Assembly: GCF_024170005.1 (NCBI RefSeq)
Contig: NZ_JALJXJ010000003.1
Location: 62,001-126,000 of the forward strand
Source of the DNA: Azospirillum lipoferum
GTDB lineage: Bacteria > Pseudomonadota > Alphaproteobacteria > Azospirillales > Azospirillaceae
DNA: 64,000 nt
Reading direction: 5' to 3'
In this document: positions 52,501-63,898 of the stretch, in pieces
How positions within the stretch are numbered: position 1 is the first letter of the stretch
How the letters are laid out: every line of letters begins with the position of its first letter
The notes under the pieces: model-generated
Seen by the model: the letters and a program-made list of their open reading frames with translations, nothing else
What the model was told of the DNA's origin: nothing
The model's database searches: none
Position numbers and translations under genes: made by a program

Positions 52501-53283
52501 ATGACCGAACCCTGCCCCGCCCCGATGGTGGCGCTCGCCCAGCGGTTGGCCGACTCCAGCGGCAGCGTGGTCCGCCGCTATTTCCGCACCCCCGTCGCCA
52601 TCGACGACAAGGCCGACGCCTCGCCGGTCACCATCGCCGACCGCGAGGCGGAGCATGTCATCCGCACCATCATCGAAAGCCAGCGCCCCGACGACGGCAT
52701 CTATGGCGAGGAGCATGGCACCAAGAACCTGGACGCCGAATGGGTCTGGGTGATCGACCCCATCGACGGCACCAAGTCCTTCATCACCGGCAGGCCGATC
52801 TTCGGCACGCTGATCGCCCTGCTGCACCATGGCCGCCCGGTGATGGGCATCATCGACCAGCCCATCGTCGGCGACCGCTGGATCGGTGTCGAAGGGCGGC
52901 CGACCACGCACAACGGCCAGCCGGTGCGCGTCCGCCCCTGCCCCGGTGGGCTGGGTGCCGCCATGTTCGGCACCACCTCGCCCGACCTGTTCCCCGGCAG
53001 CGATTACGAGGCCTACCGCCGCGTCGCCGCCAAGGTGAAGACGGCATCCTATGGCGGCGACTGCTACACCTACGGGCTGCTGGCGTCCGGCTATTACGAC
53101 CTCGTCGTCGAGTCGGGGCTGAAGCTGTACGATTTCGCGGCGCTGGTGCCGGTGGTGACTGGGGCCGGCGGACTGATGACGGATTGGGAGGGCAAGCCGC
53201 TCGACGCCAACTCCAGCGGCCGGGTGATCGCCGCCGGCGACCCGCAGACCCACCAGGACGCCATGAAGGCGCTGGCCGGCTGA
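52501..53283 (+). CDS. hisN: Histidinol-phosphatase, inositol-monophosphatase type
   Basis: 260 aa; AAGGAG before the ATG. IMPase fold: metal-binding EEHGT (about 76-80), DPIDGTKSFITGRPIFGTLI, and a late LYDFAALVPVVTGAGGLMTD. The pattern matches HisN of alphaproteobacteria, which dephosphorylates histidinol phosphate, better than inositol-1-phosphatase. No his genes are adjacent. Divergent from nudC. Confidence 0.85.
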   Translation: MTEPCPAPMVALAQRLADSSGSVVRRYFRTPVAIDDKADASPVTIADREAEHVIRTIIESQRPDDGIYGEEHGTKNLDAEWVWVIDPIDGTKSFITGRPIFGTLIALLHHGRPVMGIIDQPIVGDRWIGVEGRPTTHNGQPVRVRPCPGGLGAAMFGTTSPDLFPGSDYEAYRRVAAKVKTASYGGDCYTYGLLASGYYDLVVESGLKLYDFAALVPVVTGAGGLMTDWEGKPLDANSSGRVIAAGDPQTHQDAMKALAG

Positions 53284-53316
53284 TACACTGACCAAAACGC
53301 CTGTTCGGATATCGAA

Positions 53317-53817
53317 ATGATCGCCATCGCCCCGCCCACCCGTTCCGTCTTCGAAACCTCGCCCGAAAAGCTTCGTCCCTTTCTGGAAGGTCTGGCGGCG
53401 CGAGTGTCGGCGGGGTCGAACTGGCTGGTACGCAAGAAGACCGTCTGCGACCTGCTGCTGGGGCTCGACGCCTTCTTCGCCCTGCCCGCCGCCGAGCGGC
53501 AGGCCCTGATGACCGATGGCGCCACCCCGGCGGACAGTGCGGACGTGAAGGGTGGACCGGAGGATTTCCGCAGGGTCCTGCCGATCTATGTCGGTGCGAT
53601 CCTGGAGCGTCTGGCGGAAACAGCCGTTTCGGTTCCGGAACAGGCGGCAATCTATCTGTTGTCGATCCATCCCGAACATCAGGCGGCGGCGGAGGCCTGG
53701 ATGCTGGCCGACCCGCGCAACGGGAAGTCGGTGCGCAAGCTGATGCGGACCGATCGCCGCTATCGTCAGTTGATGGACCGCATGGCCGACCACTGGCGCA
53801 CGGTGCGAAGCAACTGA
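53317..53817 (+). CDS. Hypothetical protein, 166 aa
   Basis: No family recognised. Soluble, mainly helical, no signal or TM segment. Visible blocks: RSVFETSPEKLRPFLEGLAA, VRKKTVCDLLLGLDAFFALP, then RVLPIYVGAILERLAETAVS and a C-terminal basic helix (KSVRKLMRTDRRYRQLMDRM). It follows hisN by 33 nt and may share its transcript; its ribosome site is poor. Confidence 0.6.
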   Translation: MIAIAPPTRSVFETSPEKLRPFLEGLAARVSAGSNWLVRKKTVCDLLLGLDAFFALPAAERQALMTDGATPADSADVKGGPEDFRRVLPIYVGAILERLAETAVSVPEQAAIYLLSIHPEHQAAAEAWMLADPRNGKSVRKLMRTDRRYRQLMDRMADHWRTVRSN

Positions 53818-53897
53818 CTCCAAAACGGAATTGCGCTTGACCGGAGAGCGGGCGTGGCAATCTAACCAAGATGCCCGCTCCCGATACAGGACCGCCG

Positions 53898-55748
53898 ATG
53901 CGCCGCCTTCTCGCCATTGCCGCCACGATCCTGACCCTGTCCGCGCCGGCGCTCCTGGCACCGGCCCAGGCGGCCACCCGGACCGTGACCGCGCTGAAGC
54001 AGTTCGGGGAGCCACAGTTCAAGCCCGGCTTCACCCATTTCCCCCACGTCAATCCCGACGCGCCGAAGGGCGGCTCGGTCGGGCTGGCCGAATCGCAGCC
54101 GGGGACTTACGACAGCCTGAACACGCTGATCCTGCGCGGGGTGCGGCCGCGTACGCTGGGGCTGATCTCCGACACGCTGATGGTCGGATCCGGCTGGGAA
54201 CTCGACGCCGCCTATGCCCACATGGCGGAGAGTGTCGAGCTGCCCGATGATTACGGCTGGGCCGTCTTCACGCTGCGCCAGGGCGCCCGGTGGCATGACG
54301 GCACGCCGATCACCAGCGCCGACGTGGTCTTCACCTGGGACACCATCCAGGCCCATGGCGCCCCCTTCATCAAGTCCTTCCTCGACCACATCGCCAAGGT
54401 GGAGGCGCTGGACGACCGCCGCTTCAGGATCACCCTGACCGGCACGGGGGAGATCAAGCCGATCATCGACTTCGCCACCACCTTCTCCCCCCAGCCCAAG
54501 CACTGGTGGACGTCGAACGGTCGCGACATCTCCAAGACGACGCTGGAGCCTGTGCTGGGCAGCGGCCCCTACCGGATCAAGACGGTCGATGCCGGCCGCT
54601 CCATCACCTATGAGCGGGTCGCCGACTGGTGGGCGAAGGATCTACCGACCGCGCGCGGCTTCTACAATTTCGATACGGTGAAGGACGACTTCTACCGTGA
54701 TGACGACGTGATGTTCGAGGCGTTCAAGGCCGGCGCCTACGACTTCCGCGGCGAATACCGGGCGCAGCGCTGGACCACCGGTTACGATTTTCCCGCCGCC
54801 AGGGATGGCCGCGTCCAGAAGCTGGAGGTGCCGAGCGAACTGCCGCTGGGCGCCCAGGGCTTCCGCCTGAACACCCGCCGCGACAAGTTCGCCGACCCGC
54901 GCGTGCGCGAGGCGCTGGCCCTGCTGTTCGATTTCGACTGGATCCAGAAGAACATCCTGTACGGCCAGTACAAGCGGACGCTCAGCAACTTCCCCAATTC
55001 CGATTTCGGCGCCAAGGGTCCGCCAAGCCCGGCGGAGCTGGCCCTGCTGGAACCTTTCAAGGCACAGCTGTCCGACCGCTTGCTGACCCAGCCCTTCACC
55101 CTGCCGACCACCGACGGCAGTGGCAACAACCGCGCCCAGGTGCGCGAGGCGACGCGCCTGTTCAAGGAAGCCGGCTGGGAGACCCGCAACGGCAAGCTGA
55201 CCAACGGGAAGACCGGCGAGGTGATGGCGGTCGAGTTCCTCGACGGCACCGGCGCGCTGACCCGCGTCACCCAGCCCTACATCGAGACCCTGCGCCGCGT
55301 CGGCATCGACGCCACCATGCGCCTCGTCGACACCGCCCAGTATCAGGCGCGGCTGGACGAATTCGATTTCGACGCCACCGTCGTCAATCTCGCCTTCTTC
55401 ACCCCGCCGGGCACCGAACTGCGCAGCTATTTCGGCTCCGCCGCCGCCGGCATCAAGGGATCGGCGAACTATTCCGGCATCCATGACCCGGTGGCCGACG
55501 CGCTGATCGAGAAGGCGCTGACCGCCAAGGACCTCGACTCGGTGCAGGCCGCCACCCGTGCGCTCGACCGCGTGCTGCTGTGGGGCTTCTACATGGTGCC
55601 GCAATGGCACAACCCCGAAAGCTGGGTCGCCCACAAGGCGTGGCTGGCCCATCCCGCGGTCTGGCCGAAATACGACCAGGACTATCGCAGCACCAATTTC
55701 CCGGCGACCTGGTGGGTCGATCCGGCAAAGAAAGGGGCGCAGCCTTGA
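53898..55748 (+). CDS. YejA-like oligopeptide ABC transporter substrate-binding protein (first copy)
   Basis: 616 aa from the ATG at 53898 (AGGA 7 nt before); the ATG at 53871 has no site. Signal peptide about 1-26 (LLAIAATILTLSAPALLAPA). SBP_bac_5 fold: HVNPDAPKGGSVGLAESQPG, LRQGARWHDGTPITSADVVF, then YDFRGEYRAQRWTTGYDFPA and RAQVREATRLFKEAGWETRN. Closest in layout to E. coli YejA, which binds peptides such as microcin C. Followed by a paralogue and yejBEF. Confidence 0.92.
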   Translation: MRRLLAIAATILTLSAPALLAPAQAATRTVTALKQFGEPQFKPGFTHFPHVNPDAPKGGSVGLAESQPGTYDSLNTLILRGVRPRTLGLISDTLMVGSGWELDAAYAHMAESVELPDDYGWAVFTLRQGARWHDGTPITSADVVFTWDTIQAHGAPFIKSFLDHIAKVEALDDRRFRITLTGTGEIKPIIDFATTFSPQPKHWWTSNGRDISKTTLEPVLGSGPYRIKTVDAGRSITYERVADWWAKDLPTARGFYNFDTVKDDFYRDDDVMFEAFKAGAYDFRGEYRAQRWTTGYDFPAARDGRVQKLEVPSELPLGAQGFRLNTRRDKFADPRVREALALLFDFDWIQKNILYGQYKRTLSNFPNSDFGAKGPPSPAELALLEPFKAQLSDRLLTQPFTLPTTDGSGNNRAQVREATRLFKEAGWETRNGKLTNGKTGEVMAVEFLDGTGALTRVTQPYIETLRRVGIDATMRLVDTAQYQARLDEFDFDATVVNLAFFTPPGTELRSYFGSAAAGIKGSANYSGIHDPVADALIEKALTAKDLDSVQAATRALDRVLLWGFYMVPQWHNPESWVAHKAWLAHPAVWPKYDQDYRSTNFPATWWVDPAKKGAQP

Positions 55749-55822
55749 TGACGCCCCATTGCGGGGCTAACTCCATCAGGCTGAACGCTTTTCGAGAAAA
55801 CAGGCGAGGGAGGGGATCGGGC

Positions 55823-57688
55823 ATGACGGGTCGGATACGCTGGCTGGGCACCGGTATGGCGGCGGCAGTGATGATGGCGGTGGTGGGGCTTCCGCTGCTC
55901 GCGTCCCCGCTCGCGGCTCAGACCCAGGGCAGCCACGCCCTGTCCCTGCACGGCAAGCCGAAATACGGGCCTGACTTCCAGCATCTCGACTATGTCAATC
56001 CCGACGCCCCGAAGGGCGGCGAGGTCAAGATGATGGCCTTCGGCAGCTTCGACAATCTCAACCCCTTCATCCTGCGCGGACAGGCCGCCGCCGGCTCCAG
56101 TCTGCCGTTCGAGACGCTGACCACCAGCAACGGCGACGAGGCGGGGATCACCGAATACGGCCTGCTGGCCGAAAGCATCGAGGTCGCTCCCGACCGTACC
56201 TGGGTCGCCTTCACCCTGCGGCCGCAGGCCCGCTTCCACGACGGCCAGCCGGTCACGGCCGACGACGTGATCTGGAGCTTCGACACGCTGAAGGAAAAGG
56301 GCCACCCGCTCTACCGCACCTATTACGCCGACGTGGTGAAGGCGGAGAAGACCGGCGAGCGGACGGTCAAATTCTCGTTCCGAGATGGCAACAATCCCGA
56401 ACTGCCGGTCATCATGGGCCAGCTGCCGGTGCTGCCCAAGCATGCCTTCGCCAACCGCGATTTCGCCACCACGACTCTGGAACCGCTGATCGGCAGCGGT
56501 CCCTACAAGGTGGTCGACGTCCAGCCCGGCCGCGCCATCATCCTTGAACGGGTAAAGGACTGGTGGGCGAAGGATCTGCCGATCAACCGTGGCCGCTACA
56601 ATTTCGACCGCATCCGCTTCGACTATTACCGCGACCTCGACGTGGCGTTCGAGGCGTTCAAGGCCGGCGCCTTTGATTTCCGGCTGGAGAACTCGTCGAA
56701 GAACTGGGTCACCGGCTACAATGTCCCGGCGGTGCAGAACGGCCAGATCATCAAGGAGGAGATCAAGCACGAAGACCCGCAGGGCATGCAAGCCTTCGTC
56801 TTCAACATCCGCCGCCCGATCTTCCAGGACCGCCGCGTGCGCGAAGCGCTGAATTACCTGTTCGACTATGAATGGACGCGCGCCAACCTGTCCTACGGCC
56901 TCTATCAGCGCACCAAAAGCTATTTCGCCAACACCGAACTGGCGGCCACCGGCCTGCCCTCCCCCGCCGAACTGAAGCTGCTGGAACCCTTCCGCGGCCA
57001 GATCCCGGACGAGGTGTTCACCAAGCCCTTCGAGCCGCCGAAGACCGACGCCAGCGGCAACATCCGCGGCAACCTGCGCACGGCACTCGGCCTGCTGAAG
57101 GAGGCCGGCTGGGATCTGAAGAACGGCAAGCTGACCAATGCGCAAGGCCAGACCTTCCGCTTCGAGATCCTGCTGGTCCAAGCCGATATGGAACGCATCG
57201 TCCAGCCCTTCGTCCGCAATCTGGAGCGCGCCGGGATCGAGGCGCAGATCCGCGTGATCGACAGTGCGCAGTACCAGAACCGCACAGATAATTTCGATTA
57301 CGATATGATCATAGAGCGGTTCCCGCAGTCGTTGTCGCCCGGCAACGAACAGCGCGATTACTGGGAATCCTCGCGCGCCGACCAGCCCGGCAGCCGCAAC
57401 AGCATCGGCATCAAGAACCCGGCGGTCGACAAGCTGGTGGAGACTCTGATCGCCGCCCCCGACCGCGAGGCGCTGATCACCGCCACCCGCGCGCTGGACC
57501 GCGTGCTGTTGTGGAACTGGTACGTCATTCCGCACTGGTACGACAACGTCTACCGCGTCGCCTATTGGAACCGTTTCTCCCATCCGGCGGTTGCCCCGAA
57601 ATACGGCTTGGGCTTCTCGGACAGCTGGTGGGTCGATGCGGACAAGAACGCCAAGCTGGCCAACAGCCCACGCCGCACGGGACCCTGA
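55823..57688 (+). CDS. YejA-like substrate-binding protein (second copy)
   Basis: 621 aa with AGGGAGGGG before the ATG. Signal peptide about 1-33. Same architecture as the gene before: YVNPDAPKGGEVKMMAFGSF, LRPQARFHDGQPVTADDVIW, AFDFRLENSSKNWVTGYNVP. The two differ widely in sequence, so the duplication is old and they probably bind different peptides. Starts 74 nt after the first copy; yejB follows after 75 nt. Confidence 0.93.
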   Translation: MTGRIRWLGTGMAAAVMMAVVGLPLLASPLAAQTQGSHALSLHGKPKYGPDFQHLDYVNPDAPKGGEVKMMAFGSFDNLNPFILRGQAAAGSSLPFETLTTSNGDEAGITEYGLLAESIEVAPDRTWVAFTLRPQARFHDGQPVTADDVIWSFDTLKEKGHPLYRTYYADVVKAEKTGERTVKFSFRDGNNPELPVIMGQLPVLPKHAFANRDFATTTLEPLIGSGPYKVVDVQPGRAIILERVKDWWAKDLPINRGRYNFDRIRFDYYRDLDVAFEAFKAGAFDFRLENSSKNWVTGYNVPAVQNGQIIKEEIKHEDPQGMQAFVFNIRRPIFQDRRVREALNYLFDYEWTRANLSYGLYQRTKSYFANTELAATGLPSPAELKLLEPFRGQIPDEVFTKPFEPPKTDASGNIRGNLRTALGLLKEAGWDLKNGKLTNAQGQTFRFEILLVQADMERIVQPFVRNLERAGIEAQIRVIDSAQYQNRTDNFDYDMIIERFPQSLSPGNEQRDYWESSRADQPGSRNSIGIKNPAVDKLVETLIAAPDREALITATRALDRVLLWNWYVIPHWYDNVYRVAYWNRFSHPAVAPKYGLGFSDSWWVDADKNAKLANSPRRTGP

Positions 57689-57763
57689 ACTATAGTCTGG
57701 TCTGAGCTGTCGTATCCTTGAAGACTGCCACCTGAAGATTTGGGGAGGGTCGGGACACCCGCG

Positions 57764-58876
57764 ATGCTGGCCTACATCATCCGCCGCCTGTTGCTGATCA
57801 TCCCCACCCTGTTCGGGATCATGGTGATCAATTTCCTGATCGTGCAGATCGCCCCCGGCGGCCCGATCGAGCAGATGATCGCCCGCGTCCAGGGCACGGC
57901 GGTGGAGGCGACGTCGCGCATCGGCGGCAGCGCCGGCGGCGACGCCAATGCCGCCGCCCAGCGCCAGAACCAGACCGGCGGCGACAGCGGCGGCAAATAT
58001 CGCGGCGCCCAGGGGCTGGACCCCGCCTTCATCAAGCAGCTGGAGAAGGAGTTCGGCTTCGACAAGCCGCTGCACGAACGCTTCATCCACATGATGTCGA
58101 ACTACATCGTGTTCGATTTCGGCACCAGCTACTTCCGTGACCGCCGCGTGGTCGATCTGGTTCTGGAAAAGATGCCGGTGTCGATCTCGCTCGGTGTCTG
58201 GACGACGCTGATCGTCTATCTGGTCTCCATCCCGCTCGGCATCGCCAAGGCGGTGCGCGACGGCCAGCCCTTCGACGTCTGGACCTCCGGCGTGGTCATC
58301 GTCGGCTATGCCATCCCCAGTTTCCTGTTCGCGGTGCTGCTGATCGTGGTGTTCGCCGGCGGGCGCTATCTCGACTGGTTTCCCCTCCGCGGACTGGTCT
58401 CCGACAATTGGGGCAGCCTGCCCTGGTACAAACAGGTGCTCGACTATTTCTGGCACATGGCGCTGCCGGTGCTGTCGATGGTGATCGGCGGCTTCGCCGG
58501 CCTGACCATGCTGACCAAGAATTCCTTCATGGAGGAGATCGGCAAGCAGTACGTCATCACCGCGCGGGCCAAGGGCCTGACGGAGAACCGCGTGCTGTAC
58601 GGCCATGTCTTCCGCAACGCCATGCTGATCGTCATCGCCGGTTTCCCCGGCGCCTTCATCGGCATCCTGTTCACCGGCGCCATGCTGATCGAGGTGATCT
58701 TCTCGCTCGACGGGCTGGGGCTGCTCGGCTTCGAGGCGGCGATCAACCGCGACTATCCGGTGATGTTCGGCACGCTCTATTTCTTCACGCTGCTGGGGCT
58801 GATCATGAATCTGGTCGGCGACATCACCTATGTGATGGTCGATCCCCGCATCGACTTCGAATCGCGGAGGGTGTGA
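57764..58876 (+). CDS. yejB: YejB-like oligopeptide ABC transporter permease
   Basis: 370 aa from [20 protein letters not shown] at 57764. N-terminal TM helix, a long extracytoplasmic stretch including a Gly/Gln/Asn-rich part (about 50-85), then the BPD_transp_1 domain with EAA-like loop [20 protein letters not shown]. Six TM helices. Its stop overlaps the yejE ATG by one base. Confidence 0.92.
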   Translation: MLAYIIRRLLLIIPTLFGIMVINFLIVQIAPGGPIEQMIARVQGTAVEATSRIGGSAGGDANAAAQRQNQTGGDSGGKYRGAQGLDPAFIKQLEKEFGFDKPLHERFIHMMSNYIVFDFGTSYFRDRRVVDLVLEKMPVSISLGVWTTLIVYLVSIPLGIAKAVRDGQPFDVWTSGVVIVGYAIPSFLFAVLLIVVFAGGRYLDWFPLRGLVSDNWGSLPWYKQVLDYFWHMALPVLSMVIGGFAGLTMLTKNSFMEEIGKQYVITARAKGLTENRVLYGHVFRNAMLIVIAGFPGAFIGILFTGAMLIEVIFSLDGLGLLGFEAAINRDYPVMFGTLYFFTLLGLIMNLVGDITYVMVDPRIDFESRRV

Positions 58877-59961
58877 TGACTCCGCTGACCCGGCGCCGGC
58901 TGGCCAACTTCAAGGCGAACCGCCGCGGCTTCTGGTCCTTCTGGATCTTCCTGGTGCTGTTCGTCGTCTCGCTGGGGGCGGAGTTCATCGCCAACGACAA
59001 GCCGCTGCTGATCCGCTACGAGGAGCAGTATTACTGGCCGGTCTTCCACACCTATCCCGAGACCACCTTCGGCGGCGAGTTCGAGACCGAGACCGATTAC
59101 CGCGACGCTTACGTCCGCGACCTGATCAACGGCAAGGGCTGGATGGTCTGGCCGCCGATCCCCTACAGCTACCGCACCATCAACTACAATCTGCCGGTCC
59201 CCGCCCCGGCCCCGCCGTCGGCCGACAACTGGCTGGGCACCGACGACCAGGGGCGCGACGTGGTGGCGCGGCTGATCTACGGCTTCCGCATCTCGGTGCT
59301 GTTCGGGCTGGTGCTGACCGCCTTCTCCTCGGTGATCGGCGTGGCGGCCGGCGCGGTCCAGGGCTATTTCGGCGGGCTGACCGACCTGCTGTTTCAGCGC
59401 TTCATCGAGATCTGGCAGGGGCTGCCCACTCTGTTCCTCCTCATCATCCTGGCCAGCGTGGTGACGCCGACCTTCTGGTGGCTCTTGGGCCTGCTGCTGC
59501 TGTTCTCGTGGACCTCGCTCGTCCATGTGGTGCGGGCGGAGTTCCTGCGGGCGCGCAACCTCGACTATGTGCGCGCGGCCAAGGCGCTGGGCGCTGGCGA
59601 CGTCACCATCATGGTGCGCCATGTGCTGCCCAACGCCATGGTGGCGACGCTGACCTTCATGCCCTTCATCCTGAACGGCTCGATCACCACCCTGACGGCA
59701 CTGGACTTCCTCGGCTTCGGCCTGCCGCCCGGCTCGCCGTCGCTGGGCGAGCTGCTGGCCCAGGGCAAGGCCAACCTCCAGGCGCCCTGGCTCGGCCTGA
59801 CCGCCTTCTTCGTGCTGGCGATCATGCTGAGCCTGCTGATCTTCATCGGCGAGGCGGTGCGCGACGCCTTCGACCCGCGCAAGACCATCGCCCAGATGTC
59901 CACCGCGCTTCCCGGCGAGGCCGCCGCGGCGACCGCCGCGCGCAAGGAGGCGGCGGAGTGA
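58876..59961 (+). CDS. yejE: YejE-like oligopeptide ABC transporter permease
   Basis: 361 aa with GGAGG before the ATG, directly at the yejB end. N-terminal TM helix about 20-37, then a large periplasmic insert (FHTYPETTFGGEFETETDYR) typical of YejE, then NWLGTDDQGRDVVARLIYGF and the permease domain with EAA loop EFLRARNLDYVRAAKALGAG. C-terminus Ala-rich. Pairs with YejB. Confidence 0.93.
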   Translation: MTPLTRRRLANFKANRRGFWSFWIFLVLFVVSLGAEFIANDKPLLIRYEEQYYWPVFHTYPETTFGGEFETETDYRDAYVRDLINGKGWMVWPPIPYSYRTINYNLPVPAPAPPSADNWLGTDDQGRDVVARLIYGFRISVLFGLVLTAFSSVIGVAAGAVQGYFGGLTDLLFQRFIEIWQGLPTLFLLIILASVVTPTFWWLLGLLLLFSWTSLVHVVRAEFLRARNLDYVRAAKALGAGDVTIMVRHVLPNAMVATLTFMPFILNGSITTLTALDFLGFGLPPGSPSLGELLAQGKANLQAPWLGLTAFFVLAIMLSLLIFIGEAVRDAFDPRKTIAQMSTALPGEAAAATAARKEAAE

Positions 59962-60000
59962 CGACGACCGTGAGACGATGACGACCGTGAAGAGCCCGAC

Positions 60001-61641
<1,641 letters not shown>

Positions 61642-61711
61642 GGCATGGGCTTTATTCCGGACTGCACCACGGGTAGGGTAGCCCTCCCCTTGCACTGACC
61701 GACGCGCCGCA

Positions 61712-62722
61712 ATGACCGATACCGCCCCGCAAGACGCTGCCCGCCTCGCAACCCAACTCGCGGGGGCCGTCCGGTCGGGGGACCGGCGGGCGCTGGCGCG
61801 GGCGATCACGCTGATCGAATCGACGCGCGCCGACCATCGCGCCACCGCCGACGCCCTGCTGGCGGCGCTGCTGCCCTACACCGGAAACTCGGTGCGACTC
61901 GGCATCTCCGGCGTGCCGGGAGTCGGCAAATCGACCTTCATCGAGGCGTTCGGGCTGCATGTCATCGGGCTGGGGCACAAGGTCGCGGTGCTGGCGGTCG
62001 ATCCGTCGTCGCAGCGCACCGGCGGCTCGATCCTGGGCGACAAGACCCGCATGGTCGATCTGTCGCGCGAGGCCAATGCCTTCATCCGCCCGTCCCCGGC
62101 GGGTGCGACGCTGGGTGGGGTGGCGCGCCGCACGCGCGAGGCGATGCTGGTCTGCGAGGCCGCCGGCTTCGACGTGATCGTGGTGGAGACGGTCGGCGTC
62201 GGCCAGTCGGAAACGGCGGTCGCCGACATGGTCGACCTGTTCATGCTGCTGCTGCTGCCGGCCGGCGGCGACGAGCTTCAGGGCATCAAGAAGGGCATCG
62301 TCGAACTGGCCGATCTCGTCGTCGTCAACAAGGCCGACGGCGATCTCGCCGCCACGGCCCGGCATACCGTCGCCGACTACCGCCACGCGCTGGCCCTGCT
62401 GCGCCATGGCGACTGGCGGGTGCCGGTGCTCAGCTGCTCCGCCTTCCGGAAGATCGGCATCGACACGGTGTGGGATACCATCGGCGAGCACAAGGCGCTG
62501 ACCGAGGCCAACGGCGCCCGTGCCACCCGCCGGGCGGAGCAGGCCCGCGCCTGGTTGTGGAGCGAAATCCGCGAGACGCTGATCGACCGCTTCCGCGCCC
62601 ACCCCGCCGTCCGCGCCGATCTGGCGCGACTCGAGGCGGAGGTGACCGCCGGCACCACCATCCCGGCGGCGGCGGCCCACACCCTTCTGGGACGCTTCCT
62701 CGACCAAACGGGCGGCGCATAA
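61712..62722 (+). CDS. meaB: Methylmalonyl-CoA mutase-associated GTPase MeaB
   Basis: 336 aa, G3E GTPase. P-loop [18 protein letters not shown] (about 64-81), [39 protein letters not shown], base recognition NKAD. C-terminal dimerisation helices. It gates adenosylcobalamin loading onto methylmalonyl-CoA mutase and protects the enzyme. The mutase genes are not in the window. Confidence 0.94.
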   Translation: MTDTAPQDAARLATQLAGAVRSGDRRALARAITLIESTRADHRATADALLAALLPYTGNSVRLGISGVPGVGKSTFIEAFGLHVIGLGHKVAVLAVDPSSQRTGGSILGDKTRMVDLSREANAFIRPSPAGATLGGVARRTREAMLVCEAAGFDVIVVETVGVGQSETAVADMVDLFMLLLLPAGGDELQGIKKGIVELADLVVVNKADGDLAATARHTVADYRHALALLRHGDWRVPVLSCSAFRKIGIDTVWDTIGEHKALTEANGARATRRAEQARAWLWSEIRETLIDRFRAHPAVRADLARLEAEVTAGTTIPAAAAHTLLGRFLDQTGGA

Positions 62723-62735
62723 CCCGTTCAGCTTA

Positions 62736-62769
62736 TGTTGCACCGCAACAAATCCGTTGCACCGCACCA
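62736..62769. promoter_or_regulatory. Candidate PhaR-type operator before the phasin gene
   Basis: TGTTGC-ACC-GCAACA (62736-62750) is a perfect inverted repeat. A half-matching second copy GTTGC-ACC-GCACC starts at 62756 and overlaps the predicted -35 box. PhaR repressors of PHA-making bacteria bind TGC-N-GCA type sites at phasin promoters. Confidence 0.5.
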
Positions 62770-62785
62770 CCTGTAGGGCTATTCT
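62757..62785 (+). promoter_or_regulatory. Sigma-70-type promoter of the phasin gene
   Basis: TTGCAC (62757-62762), 17-nt spacer, TATTCT (62780-62785). The -35 box is part of the repeated TTGCACCGCA element. Leader of about 145 nt to the ATG. Confidence 0.55.
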
Positions 62786-62936
62786 GCACCGGGCGGGAAA
62801 GGGGCGGCGTGCGCCGAATCGACCTGTTTCGATTCGCGTCTGTCGCTTGGGCCGGGGTGCCCGCGGTCTCCTGGGGTTACGCCGGAGCGGCCTTTCCGTT
62901 TCCGCCAATATGCCTTGTTCCACGGGAGACAACGCC

Positions 62937-63668
62937 ATGACCGCTCAGCCGACCCCCGCCAATGTCCTGAACCTGTTCAAGACCAACGCCCAAACCACCG
63001 CCGCCAAGTCCGCCCGCGTCGCCACCCTGGTCCAGGACGGCTACCGCCGCTGGTTCGACGGCGTGACCGCCTCGGTCAACGATGCCAGCCGTCTGGCCGC
63101 CGGGCTGGGCAAGGCCCGCAACGCCGCCGATCTGGCCGCCCTGCAGCGCGACTGGCTGTCCACCACCCAGGCCCGCGTAACCGAGAGCGTGCAGGGCTTC
63201 CTGGACGTCTCCACCAAGATCGCCGCCGAGATCACCGCGCTGCCGACTCCGGTCGCCGATGTTGCACCGCCGGCTGCGCCGGTTGCCGCTCCTGTGGCTG
63301 CTCCGGCCCCGAAGGCCGAGGCGCCGAAGCCCGCACCGGTGACGGTCGCCACGCCGAAGGTAGACCTGCCGAAGGTCGAGGCGAAGGTCGAAGCCCCCGC
63401 TCCGGCCCCGGTCGTCGAGGCTCCGAAGGCTGCTCCCGCCCCGGTTCCGGCCAAGCCTGCGGAGATCGCCCCGGTCGTTGCCGCCCCGGCCGCCAAGCCG
63501 GTCGAGGTGCCGGTGAAGGAGCTGGTTGAAACGGTGAAGGCCGAGAAGGCCGCCCCGGCCGCTCCCGTCGCCGCCGAGGCGAAGGCCGCTGCCAAGCCGG
63601 CGCCGCGCCGCGCCGCCAAGCCGGTCGCCGCCAAGCCGGCGTCGAAGACCTCCCCGACTGTGAACTGA
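62937..63668 (+). CDS. Phasin-like granule protein with an Ala/Pro/Lys-rich tail
   Basis: 243 aa; GGGAG 8 nt before the ATG at 62937. Residues 1-100 form a helical phasin-like domain (NVLNLFKTNAQTTAAKSARV, RRWFDGVTASVNDASRLAAG). Residues about 105-243 are low-complexity A/P/K/V, ending in an RRAAKPVAAKPASK basic tail that recalls DNA-linking phasins. Likely coats polyhydroxyalkanoate granules. The tail may bind DNA or polyphosphate; not proven. Confidence 0.8.
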   Translation: MTAQPTPANVLNLFKTNAQTTAAKSARVATLVQDGYRRWFDGVTASVNDASRLAAGLGKARNAADLAALQRDWLSTTQARVTESVQGFLDVSTKIAAEITALPTPVADVAPPAAPVAAPVAAPAPKAEAPKPAPVTVATPKVDLPKVEAKVEAPAPAPVVEAPKAAPAPVPAKPAEIAPVVAAPAAKPVEVPVKELVETVKAEKAAPAAPVAAEAKAAAKPAPRRAAKPVAAKPASKTSPTVN

Positions 63669-63801
63669 CACCCGTCAGCACAAGATTGGCGCGGCGCGTC
63701 TCTTCGGCAGATCGAAGAGGCCGCTGCGCTTCGACTCTCCATCTTCCCGCGACGACTCAGCCTTTGATGGTTTCATCGCGGATCCCGGCTCGAAGACAGG
63801 C

Positions 63802-63831
63802 TTGACGACGGCGCTTTTGTTCGACTATATA
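63802..63831 (+). promoter_or_regulatory. Promoter of rpmB
   Basis: TTGACG (63802-63807), 18-nt spacer, TATATA (63826-63831), about 70 nt before the rpmB ATG. A strong housekeeping-type match. Confidence 0.7.
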
Positions 63832-63898
63832 GCGGCCTCCTTCGGGCGGCAGGCCGTCCGTTACCGGGTTTCATTTGCTAAAGTAAAGGATCAGTCCG

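Noticed and set aside
59944-60000. Short repeated GACGACCGTGA between yejE and yejF
   Set aside because: Two imperfect copies in a 39-nt spacer next to a coding repeat; consistent with chance slippage.
63240-63660. Repetitive GCC/CCG/AAG DNA in the phasin gene
   Set aside because: Explained by the low-complexity Ala/Pro/Lys tail of the protein; not a CRISPR or tandem DNA repeat.
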